This document shows positions 1 to 7,800 of a DNA stretch of 10,000 nt, one piece after another. Every line of letters begins with the position of its first letter. The stretch's first letter is position 1. Made by a program: the position numbers and the translations under genes. The DNA comes from Kiritimatiellota bacterium (GTDB taxonomy: Bacteria; Verrucomicrobiota; Kiritimatiellia; JAAZAB01): NCBI GenBank assembly GCA_008636095.1, contig VSJD01000214.1, forward strand, positions 1 to 10,000. The letters are read 5' to 3'. The notes beneath the pieces were generated by a model. The model was not told the DNA's origin, made no database searches, and worked only from the letters and a program-made list of their open reading frames with translations.

Positions 1-161
1 TTGCCATCACGCTGGTGTGGACGCTCTACTTTTATGAAAAAACCGGGCGGCCATACTGGTGGACGGGAATTGTTTTCACGTTGTCCTATGCGGTGTTTTT
101 CAGCTGGCAGGTTTATTACGCATTGGCTACGATGCGTCAATCGAAATGGGGGACCAGATGA
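1..161 (+). CDS. C-terminal end of a family 2 glycosyltransferase (PgaC/IcaA-like polysaccharide synthase), partial
   Basis: The window opens inside this gene; the first full codon is at base 3 and the stop TGA is at 159-161, leaving 52 residues. They contain two hydrophobic stretches (ITLVWTLYFY, then GIVFTLSYAVFFSWQVYYAL) separated by a short Lys/Arg/Trp-containing turn, and end in a basic tail MRQSKWGTR. A C-terminal membrane pair followed by a short basic cytoplasmic tail with a W-G-T/R element is typical of processive inner-membrane GT2 synthases of the PgaC/IcaA/hyaluronan-synthase kind. The catalytic part (DxD, Q/RxxRW) lies outside the window, so the assignment rests on this tail and on context: the next gene has a CE4 domain and overlaps the stop codon by ATGA, as expected for a synthase and its accessory factor. 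It could be another polytopic membrane protein, but a polysaccharide synthase is the best fit. Confidence 0.62.
   Translation, partial: AITLVWTLYFYEKTGRPYWWTGIVFTLSYAVFFSWQVYYALATMRQSKWGTR
148..153 (+). promoter_or_regulatory. Ribosome binding site for the 1279-aa protein, inside the end of the glycosyltransferase gene
   Basis: The purine run GGGGGA lies 4 nt before the ATG at 158. That ATG overlaps the upstream TGA (ATGA at 158-161), so translation is probably coupled. The frame stays open further upstream (for example ATG at 146), but only the start at 158 has this site and avoids a long overlap with the synthase. Confidence 0.5.
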
Positions 162-3100
162 ATGATCAAACCGATGCTGGCGGCAAGCGCCCGATGCGGC
201 CGGAGCGTGTTTCTTACACCCAGGCCTGGCTGTATTTTCTCATGATCGTCTGCATGCTGGTGGCCTGGTGGTTCCCGGCGCGGATGCTTTTTCAGCATTT
301 TGCATATTTCAAAAATGTGCCCAAAGTTCCGCGCGACGCCTATGTTTTTACGGCGCTGGCCTACGGAGGCATATCGGATTTGACCAACGAGGTCAGCGTG
401 GGCCTTTTCAAGGAACATTTCGCCGCCTTGCGCGATGCCGGCTACATTGCCATTGGGCTGGAAGATGTCCATGCCCTGGTGGTCAACGGCAAGCCCCTGC
501 CGCGCAAGGCGGTGCTGATGACTTTTGACCAGTCGCGCAAGTCCTCTTATTTTGACGTACGTTCCGTTTTGCGCGAAGCCAACTGGAAGGCGGTCATGTT
601 CCTCTGGACGAAGCCGATTGTGGATGAGGATCCGTCGGCCCTGCGCTGGCCTTATATTCGCGAGATGGTGCGCTCGCGTTTCTGGGAGGTGGGTGCGCAG
701 AGCCACAATGGCTTCGCCCAGGTTCCGGCGGATTCTTCCGGGCGGTTGGGAAATTATCTGACAACCCCCCGCTGGCTGGCCGATAAAAATTCTTACGAAC
801 CGTTTGAGGCTTTTAAAACGCGGATTGCGGAGGACCATGCGCAGTGCATTAAATTGATTCGAAGCGGGTCGCGTTCAAAGCCGACCGCCTATGCCTATCC
901 TTACGGCGACTTCGGCCAGTTTGATGAGCGCGCCATCATTACACGGCGGCTGAATCTTGATTTTGTGGGTAATTATTACGATCTCGGTTTTATTGTCGGT
1001 AATCTTGCCTTAAACACGCGCTATAGCGACCGCCGCAGGCTTAACCGGCTCCTGGTGAAACCGGAATGGAGCGGGCCGGAACTGGTGGCCCGTCTTTCAA
1101 AAGCGTGGCCGGTTCGGGATGGCTATGCCTCGCTGGAAGCAATTACCGCGCCTTACTCCATGATTGTGGATTGGGGCAAAACGAAGGTTCTTACCAATCG
1201 GATTGATTTGTTTGCGTCGCAACAGGTAACCGGCGCAAAAATGTGGCTTAACGGCAGCGACCTTTGCCGCGATTTCAGCGCCAAGATAGCATTTCGGGTG
1301 TCGGCCGGCCAACTCGGTGTTTTCCTGCGGGCATCGTCGGATGAGGAGGAGTACATGTACCTGGGGCTTGACCGGCGCGCGGCCTGGGTGCGCCAGAAAT
1401 ATGCCGGCCTTGAACCTTTTACGCTCGCTTCCGCCCCGATGCGCTCCGACCTGAACGAGGTCAACGAACTTGAAATCCACCTGCGGGACAGGGTCTGCTT
1501 TGTCAACCTTAACGGCCAGCATTTGTTCAAGGAACATATTGCCGTGCATGGGCAGATCAATCCAGGCATGTTCGGGTTAAGTGTCTGGGATCCTGAGAAA
1601 GGAAAGGCCAGTGCGGAAATTGTTGGTTTTTCGTTGTATCCCCAAAAGCCGATGCTGGCCGAATGGACGCCGCGCTGTAACCGGGGACCTTATATTGCCC
1701 AGTGGCTTGATCAGAATGCCTATCGTTTGACGCATTTAAGTCCCCCCTGGATAAACGGTGCGCGCGGCGGCTTGAACAACACGCTGCCTTGGGACGGCCG
1801 GCTTTTCGGCCTGCTCGCCAAAACATATAACCTGAAATTGATGCCGGCCTTGACGATTGAGAATTTGCAGTGGATGGAAGAAGTGGCGCCCTCAAATATT
1901 ATTGAGCGGGCGGCCGCCCTCAAGGCCGATGGCCTCATGATCAATCTTGCCGAATTTGACTCCCTGGCGGGCGCCAAGGCCGTGCCGTGGCTTCAGGAAA
2001 TCGGCGCTGGCCTGCAGAAGAAGGGGCTGGATCTGCTGGTGCGCTTCCCGCAGTACCTGGAAAAGGCGGTAACTTTGCCGGCGATGCTGGCGGTGATTCC
2101 CAATCTCCAGGTTGTCGCTTTGCCCGGATCACCCCTGCTGGCCGCGGATGCCAGGCAGACGAACACCACCGTTTCCGCCGAATCCGTACCTTTGCCGCCG
2201 GATGATCTTAATCTCGCGCTTTACTACGAGATTACCGGATTGGCGGCAAAGGATGACCGCATGATTCCCGAAGTGCGCGCCGAACTCCTGCGCCAGGAGG
2301 GCTATGCGGCTTTTAACGCCGGCAACTATGCCGGCGCTTTAGCCACATGGGGCAAATGGCATGCTTTTGAGCCGGACAACGAGGAGGCGCTGATGCTGAT
2401 GGGCGATGCCTGCCTACGCATGTATGACACACCCAGGGCCATTGATTATTACGCCAACAGCCTGGCGATCAACCCCGGCCAGATTAACCTGGCGATCCGG
2501 CGTTCACGGCTTATCGATGAATCCGGCAAATCGGATGAGGCGCGTGAAATCCTCAATCTCTATGCGCGCGTATTTCCCGGGAATGTGCAAGTTGCGCTGG
2601 CCCAGGCCGAATGGTTAAACCGCCACAGCCGCTGGCGCGAGGCCATGGATATCATCCGCCAGGTCCTCAGCCTGCATCCCAATGACATCAGCGCAATCGC
2701 CCGGCTCCACGGCATGCTGGAAAAACCGGCCGACCGCTATGCCAATATGCGGAGGCTGCTCGGCGTGGCTTCCCAGCCGATCCTGCAGTATGAACTGGGC
2801 GAAACAATTTTTCAGAATGACCTCATGGCCCGGCCCGAATTTTGCGTCATGACCGATTTTGTCGAACGTATGTCGCGCCAGAAGGATGATCCGCAGATGG
2901 CCCAGCTCTACGGCCGGTTGCTTCCGCTGAACAGGATTTTTACGGAGAATTTTTCCAGGTCCAAGCTTTCGCCGGCCTGGATCGTGTTTGGGGAAAGCAC
3001 GGATGATTACGACGGTCAATACAGGATCAAGGCGCACAAGACCCAGATGGAAGTTTCCCTGCGGCTGATCGGTTCCGATACGATGCGCAACGGCTTCATT

Positions 3101-3997
3101 GAAGCCGGCATAAACGATGTAAAAGGCTTCTTCTGGCTCTATGCCTGCCGGGCGGGCGGCAACATGATCCGGTTCGGGTTTGACCAGAAAGGCTATATTT
3201 ATCTGCAAGTCTGGCAAAACGGCGAGCTTTTTACCAATGAAATGCGCCCATGGCAACCCCCGGCCCGCCAGATGCGGGCGCGCTTGGAAATCCGGGCCGA
3301 CGGCGCCACCGGGTTAATTGACGGGAAGCCGCCTTTCAGCGCCCCCATTCAAATCCAGCGTGATTTCGGGCTTGGCTGGTGGGGGCTGGCGCCGTATTCG
3401 CCTAAGCCGGGGGCGACCCACCTTGCGCTTTCGACGCTTACCGCCGGACCTTTGCCGGTGCAGTTGGCGATTTTACCGGGACAGGTTGACGAGGATGGTG
3501 TTTTAATGATGCTTAAGCCTTATACCAGCCTGCTTTCGGCGGTGTGTCCAAGCTGGTTCACCCAGGATGATAACGGGAAAATTCAAAAGAAATCAGGATC
3601 GGAGGAAGTCATCGTGCGCATGTTTACCCGTTATAACCGCCTGCGTCTTTTGCCGGTCATCAATGTGTCGGAAGAAGCCAAATTGAATGGTTCAATTCTG
3701 GCAAAACTTGCCGCCCAGAATTATGTTCGCGGCTTTGTGCTTATGATGCGCGAGCTTCCTGCGGATGAGTGGTTTGAGAGACTTGCCCGCGAGCTGGAGT
3801 CCGCGCCGCTGGATATTCTTGTCATGGCCATTGACGATTACCGGAACATTGCTGAAATCAGGGAAGTGAACCTGGGCGTGGGCCTCTTTGCCGACGGCAA
3901 TCAATTCCGGCGTGTGCACGTCCTGACGCCAACCGATATGGAAATTGAGGAAGGCGAGGCACAGGAGGCGTTGAGCGATTGCGTGATAAAGTTTTAA
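158..3997 (+). CDS. Membrane-anchored multidomain protein: degenerate CE4 deacetylase, lectin-like, GH18-like and TPR segments
   Basis: 1279 aa. Residues 1-21 are polar and basic, and 22-40 form one membrane segment (signal anchor), so the bulk should be periplasmic. Residues 60-315 resemble the PgaB/IcaB-type polysaccharide deacetylase fold: FKEHFAALRDAGY, GKPLPRKAVLMTFDQ, SHNGF and the YPYG motif at 247-250. The metal site is damaged: TFDD is TFDQ (D124 kept, Q125), and the second His of SHxxxxH is Q188. Residues 330-497 and 928-1098 look like two concanavalin/LamG-type beta-sandwiches. Residues 500-656 and 1100-1245 resemble two GH18-type barrel segments (SPPWI/CPSWF, then LMPAL/LLPVI, then a DG/RG strand), neither with DxxDxDxE. 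Residues 700-905 are TPR-like helices. Tandem placement behind a GT2 gene suggests a periplasmic partner of the synthase that binds or guides the nascent chain. Catalysis is doubtful. Domain names past the CE4 region are my reading of weak patterns. Confidence 0.8.
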   Translation: MNDQTDAGGKRPMRPERVSYTQAWLYFLMIVCMLVAWWFPARMLFQHFAYFKNVPKVPRDAYVFTALAYGGISDLTNEVSVGLFKEHFAALRDAGYIAIGLEDVHALVVNGKPLPRKAVLMTFDQSRKSSYFDVRSVLREANWKAVMFLWTKPIVDEDPSALRWPYIREMVRSRFWEVGAQSHNGFAQVPADSSGRLGNYLTTPRWLADKNSYEPFEAFKTRIAEDHAQCIKLIRSGSRSKPTAYAYPYGDFGQFDERAIITRRLNLDFVGNYYDLGFIVGNLALNTRYSDRRRLNRLLVKPEWSGPELVARLSKAWPVRDGYASLEAITAPYSMIVDWGKTKVLTNRIDLFASQQVTGAKMWLNGSDLCRDFSAKIAFRVSAGQLGVFLRASSDEEEYMYLGLDRRAAWVRQKYAGLEPFTLASAPMRSDLNEVNELEIHLRDRVCFVNLNGQHLFKEHIAVHGQINPGMFGLSVWDPEKGKASAEIVGFSLYPQKPMLAEWTPRCNRGPYIAQWLDQNAYRLTHLSPPWINGARGGLNNTLPWDGRLFGLLAKTYNLKLMPALTIENLQWMEEVAPSNIIERAAALKADGLMINLAEFDSLAGAKAVPWLQEIGAGLQKKGLDLLVRFPQYLEKAVTLPAMLAVIPNLQVVALPGSPLLAADARQTNTTVSAESVPLPPDDLNLALYYEITGLAAKDDRMIPEVRAELLRQEGYAAFNAGNYAGALATWGKWHAFEPDNEEALMLMGDACLRMYDTPRAIDYYANSLAINPGQINLAIRRSRLIDESGKSDEAREILNLYARVFPGNVQVALAQAEWLNRHSRWREAMDIIRQVLSLHPNDISAIARLHGMLEKPADRYANMRRLLGVASQPILQYELGETIFQNDLMARPEFCVMTDFVERMSRQKDDPQMAQLYGRLLPLNRIFTENFSRSKLSPAWIVFGESTDDYDGQYRIKAHKTQMEVSLRLIGSDTMRNGFIEAGINDVKGFFWLYACRAGGNMIRFGFDQKGYIYLQVWQNGELFTNEMRPWQPPARQMRARLEIRADGATGLIDGKPPFSAPIQIQRDFGLGWWGLAPYSPKPGATHLALSTLTAGPLPVQLAILPGQVDEDGVLMMLKPYTSLLSAVCPSWFTQDDNGKIQKKSGSEEVIVRMFTRYNRLRLLPVINVSEEAKLNGSILAKLAAQNYVRGFVLMMRELPADEWFERLARELESAPLDILVMAIDDYRNIAEIREVNLGVGLFADGNQFRRVHVLTPTDMEIEEGEAQEALSDCVIKF

Positions 3998-4003
3998 TGT
4001 ATT

Positions 4004-4035
4004 CAGAAGACAGAAGACAGTAGTCGGAAGTCAGG
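4004..4035 (+). repeat. Degenerate 7-nt tandem repeat (about 4.6 units)
   Basis: Within the 88-bp gap between the two plus-strand genes, the units read CAGAAGA, CAGAAGA, CAGTAGT, CGGAAGT and a partial CAGG. The phase of seven is kept while individual bases drift. It starts seven bases after the TAA stop. It is not a hairpin and encodes nothing obvious. The rest of the gap (4036-4085) is A-rich and holds the ribosome binding site of the next gene; I see no convincing promoter or terminator there. Confidence 0.65.
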
Positions 4036-4071
4036 AATTTTAGAAAAGCGGAATAATCTAAAAACAATAAC

Positions 4072-4076
4072 GAGGA
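4072..4076 (+). promoter_or_regulatory. Ribosome binding site of the GH75-type lipoprotein gene
   Basis: GAGGA lies 9 nt before the ATG at 4086. It supports this start over the internal ATG codons at 4116 and 4119, which have no such site. Confidence 0.6.
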
Positions 4077-4085
4077 AGATGCGCC

Positions 4086-4820
4086 ATGTGCTGGAATAAA
4101 ACAACCCTGGTTCGGATGATGAAGATATGTTTATGGTTTACTGGACCATTGACCGTCGCTTTATTGGTTGGGTGCGATAATAGCAGTGGTTCCGGTGGAA
4201 TGGGCACGATCACTACCGATGGAAGGCCGACCACGGGAGTTGCCTACCACAGCGCGGGCCTTGGTGAAACCCCGGTGGCGGTCGCCGTTTATAAACTGCC
4301 CGACATCGATAATAACGGCAGAGCGCTGACGCCGCTTATGTTCACGAGTTCCATGGCCATTGATGCCGATGGCATGGGCGAAGACGGGATCGGCGGTGCA
4401 ATCCTTGACCCGCAGTACGGCCAGGATGATACGGCGCTGCATTATACGTCCACCGGGAAACCGCTGGATGCGCGCTATGTGCGCTATTTTGTTCTTCCCG
4501 AAGGCTTCAATGGCCAGGGCAGTCACCCGGCGGTCCGTCTTGGCGATGTGGCTGCGGTGTTTTATGATGGGAAACTCACCTGCGCGATTTATGGGGACGT
4601 TGGCGCGGCAACAGATGGACTTGGCACACAGCTTGGCGAAGGATCCATGGCGCTGGCAGATGCGCTGGGGATTCCCAACGATCCGGCCAACGGTGGGGCG
4701 GTGAATGGCGTGGTTTACATTGTATTCCCTGGCTCGGGTCCGGGTGACGTGCTTTCCTCGGACCAGATGAACGGCATCGGTCGCCAGCTTTTTGTGGCGG
4801 CAGGAGGAATCGCAGACTGA
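4086..4820 (+). CDS. Chitosanase-like lipoprotein (glycoside hydrolase family 75)
   Basis: 244 aa. A basic start and a hydrophobic stretch run into the lipobox LVGC (Cys30), followed by a Ser/Gly linker, so this is probably a lipid-anchored envelope or surface protein. The mature part carries the pattern of fungal-type GH75 chitosanases in order: SMAIDADG at 89-96, a D-x-x-ALHY stretch ending at 120, the PLDARYVRYFVLPEG region at 126-140, GDVAAVFYDGK at 153-163, CAIYGDVG at 166-173, GEGSMALADALGIP at 184-197, and VVYIVFPGS at 209-217. Family members use an Asp in the AI-x-x-D strand and the Glu of GEGS as the catalytic pair; here these are Asp171 and Glu185, both present. GH75 enzymes hydrolyse partly deacetylated beta-1,4-glucosamine chains. 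Lying behind a synthase and a CE4 protein, it may trim or clear exported polymer. Length fits a single catalytic domain. Confidence 0.85.
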   Translation: MCWNKTTLVRMMKICLWFTGPLTVALLVGCDNSSGSGGMGTITTDGRPTTGVAYHSAGLGETPVAVAVYKLPDIDNNGRALTPLMFTSSMAIDADGMGEDGIGGAILDPQYGQDDTALHYTSTGKPLDARYVRYFVLPEGFNGQGSHPAVRLGDVAAVFYDGKLTCAIYGDVGAATDGLGTQLGEGSMALADALGIPNDPANGGAVNGVVYIVFPGSGPGDVLSSDQMNGIGRQLFVAAGGIAD

Positions 4821-4843
4821 TCGGCGGCTTCCTGGCTTTATGC

Positions 4844-7800
4844 TCAAAGCGTATAAGTCAGACCACCCTTGAGGAAATATTCGGTATAATCGCGAACGGC
4901 GTTGACCGAAGCCTCGCCGAAAAGTTCCCAGTGGTTGAAGAATTGCTTGCGGAAGGTTGCCGCAAAGCCAATCAGGGAATCCCAGCCGAGCGCCGGCGAG
5001 TCGCCTGGATACCAGCCTTCCTTGTCGGCAATCACTTTGCGTGAATTGTAGGCATCCATATCCTCCTGCCGCGCCCGGTCATAGATTTGTCCGATGCGCA
5101 CCTCCACGCTGGCGTAAAACCGCGGGTAACTGCGTTTTAAACGGCCGACAACGTAATAGCGCTGTTCCCAATAGGGGGTCCAGTAATCGGGGCTGTATTT
5201 GTCTGCAGTGATAAAACTGCCTTCCAATCCCAGATAAAAGCCCGCCCGTTCGGCCACCAACCAATAGCTGTTGACGTTAAGGCGCATGATTGAATTATCG
5301 TCGGAAAGGTAGGAGTACTGCCCGTGGCCGAGCACGTCCCACCAGTCGCGCAGGCGCCAAGCGCCGAGCATGGCGGCACTGTTGTAAGTGATCAGTCGCA
5401 TAGCCGAGGGGATGACGTCGTATTGATAGCGCGCTGCCATATCGAGGGTTAAGACCGGTTTAAATTGATATTCCCCCGCGAAGGTATTGGCGCTCTCGTT
5501 GGAAATGTTGCCGGTGAAATCACGACGCAGAAATTCGGCGCTGAAAATGGAACCGTCGCGGAAACGGTAGGCGGCGCGGCCGCCATAGTCGGTTTCCTTG
5601 GATTTGTATTTGCTTTTAACGACGTAATTCGTTGAAACCGTCTGGGGTTCGTAAGTGGTAATCTCGGAATCGCTGATGGACTGCACGCCGTCAGTGGTTG
5701 TAACGCTGTGTTCGCGAGTTGTGGTTGCCTTGACAGTCTCAATATTTTCCCAGACATTGCTGGTAAATTCCTGGTTGATGGCGCCGTACCCGCCGCGCAC
5801 TTCAAGCGTCAATTGCGGGGTCAGGTTGATGCCGGCCTTGGCCAGGGCCTGCCACTGGTCAATCTGAACGTTGGCACGCGTCGCGTTTATTTCAGCGCCG
5901 GCGAAAGGCTGGCTAAGCTCAAGGCCAGTGCGCTCTTTTTTGCCCGCATTGCGATAATCGCTTTTCGGGGCGGGGATTGAGCCGGCCACGTGCTGCTTGA
6001 TATAATTGGAAAGTTCCTCGATGTTCTCGTCAGGATAACCGTCACGCTCCAGCTCCTTGAGCATTTGCATGGCAAGATAGGGCTTGCCCTGCAAGGCGGC
6101 GATTTCGGCCCGCTGGCGCCTGGCCATGAAGACCGGGTGGTATTCGAAGGCGTGCTGAAGCACTTCGCGCGCTTCCGCCTTCACCGACGGTTCGTAGCGC
6201 TGGTAGAGCAGGGGGTTGTCGCCCTTGACCGCGTAACCGTAGGTGCTCTGGATGAAACCAACGTTATAATTCATGTGCGTTTCGTTCAGGATGGATTGAA
6301 CCACGCTATCCACCTCGGTGATATTGGAATCCGATTCCTGGCCGATATCGCCGTAGGGGTAGGCCACAAATTTTACATCCGTATCATCAAGCTCCAGCTC
6401 CTTGATGATGGTGTCCCGGCTGACTTTGAATTCGCGGCGGATACGCGCGAAATAGGCGCGTAAAGTTTCTTGCCGGTTACGGCTCTTGTCCCATATGCGG
6501 TTGGGCAGGGGGTTGACTTCATAGCCTGTATTGTCCACGGCTGCGGGAATGCCGGCGTCAATCAGGTGGCTTCCGTAAATCCAGCGGCCGGTTTCGCCGT
6601 ATTGGCGCAATTCATCCCAGGAGGCAATTCCGATTTGATTGAGCTGAATATTGCCGACCGGGACGTGCATGCCGAAATTAAGATTCATTTCCTCGGCAAT
6701 CGGCGTGCCGTATATGAAGGTTGAACGCAATGCGTCGTCAAAGGTTATGCAGACGGTTTTTTCAGGACTGTATTCCCTTAAACCCCCGTCGGTCAGCGGA
6801 TTAGCCCCGCTGAATTCATAGGCAATATTGCGCCAGAGCCGGTAAAAAAACGGTTTTTCGTCGGTTTTGATATTCTGTTTGAGGGATCCAAAATATTGCG
6901 GAATTTGGTCGGGGGTAATAAATTTAAATCCGGCGCGTTGCAACGTCAGGATATGTTCACGGAACCGTCGCACGCTGGTCATCGGCATCCATTCGCTCGG
7001 GCTCAGGCTGTGATAAAGCAGCACGAGCACCGCGCCGCGCGCGCCTTCCTCCTCAAGCCGGTCCAGGGCTTGCATGGCTTCAAAGTAATTGCCCTTGGCA
7101 AATTCGAGCCGGCTGATGGCAATGTATCGGTAGGGATCAAAGGGATCAAACGAATTGAGGATGTCGGCGAGCCGGCTTTCGGCCTGATCAAGCCGACCCT
7201 CCGCTATATCAACTTCAAAAAGACCGAGCTTGGCTCTTAAGTTTTCGCGGTTAAAATCGCGCAAAACCAGCGCAAATTGCTTGCGGGCGGGATTGTAATC
7301 CCGGTTCATCAAGTAGACTTCGCCGAGAAAAAGATGCATCATGCTCGCGCGCGGGTCCAGTTCAATTGACTCGCGTGCCGTGTCAATGCAGAGTTGCAGG
7401 GGGTAATTGATGCTGTCGGTTTTATAAAGGTTGAGGTAAAGCACCGCCAGCCTGCGCATAATCCGGCTTTTAAAAATTTTGTTTTCCGTCATTTTCATGA
7501 CTTTTTTCAGATCCTTGATGGCATCTGCCGGCTTGTTGCCGTATTCGGCCACGTCCGCCCGGAGCTCAATGGCCCGCATGTTGCCTTCATCCAGTTCCAG
7601 GGCGCGTTCGGCATTTTCTGCCGCCAACTGCAGGTCGCCGATGAATAAAAAAGCTTTGCCCTCATCCAGTAGATAATCAACATTGTCCGGTGCAGTCTTG
7701 CGGATGATGGCCCAATGCTCCAGCGAGTCCTCGTACTCCTGGTTGGCGATCATGCCGCGTGCTAATTGAATCCGGATATCCACTCGGTCCTGGTCCTGTT

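Noticed and set aside
59..157. Longer version of the large plus-strand protein starting before 158
   Set aside because: It would overlap the glycosyltransferase gene by up to about 100 bp, whereas ATG 158 has a GGGGGA site, gives an ATGA overlap and places the membrane segment near the N-terminus.
158..1102. Naming the large plus-strand gene pgaB
   Set aside because: CE4 similarity is present but metal ligands are lost, and the remaining architecture (lectin-like, duplicated barrel-like, TPR) is unlike E. coli PgaB.
1655..2125. Active GH18 chitinase domain
   Set aside because: The strand that should carry DxxDxDxE reads DGLMINLAE; the Asp and Glu positions are replaced, so an active GH18 call is not supported.
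2615..3256. Open frame of 213 codons on the minus strand opposite the large plus-strand gene
   Set aside because: Shadow frame: the plus-strand frame shows clear TPR and beta-sandwich patterns here, while the minus frame has no recognisable motif or ribosome binding site.
4161..4847. Open frame of 228 codons on the minus strand opposite the chitosanase gene
   Set aside because: Shadow of the GH75 frame, whose family motifs are unmistakable; the minus frame is rich in Arg/His without domain features.
4835..4850. Short inverted repeat GCTTT/AAAGC with a 6-nt loop at the convergent gene ends
   Set aside because: Only five pairs, no following T-run on either strand, and half of it lies in the end of the exporter gene; too weak to call a terminator.
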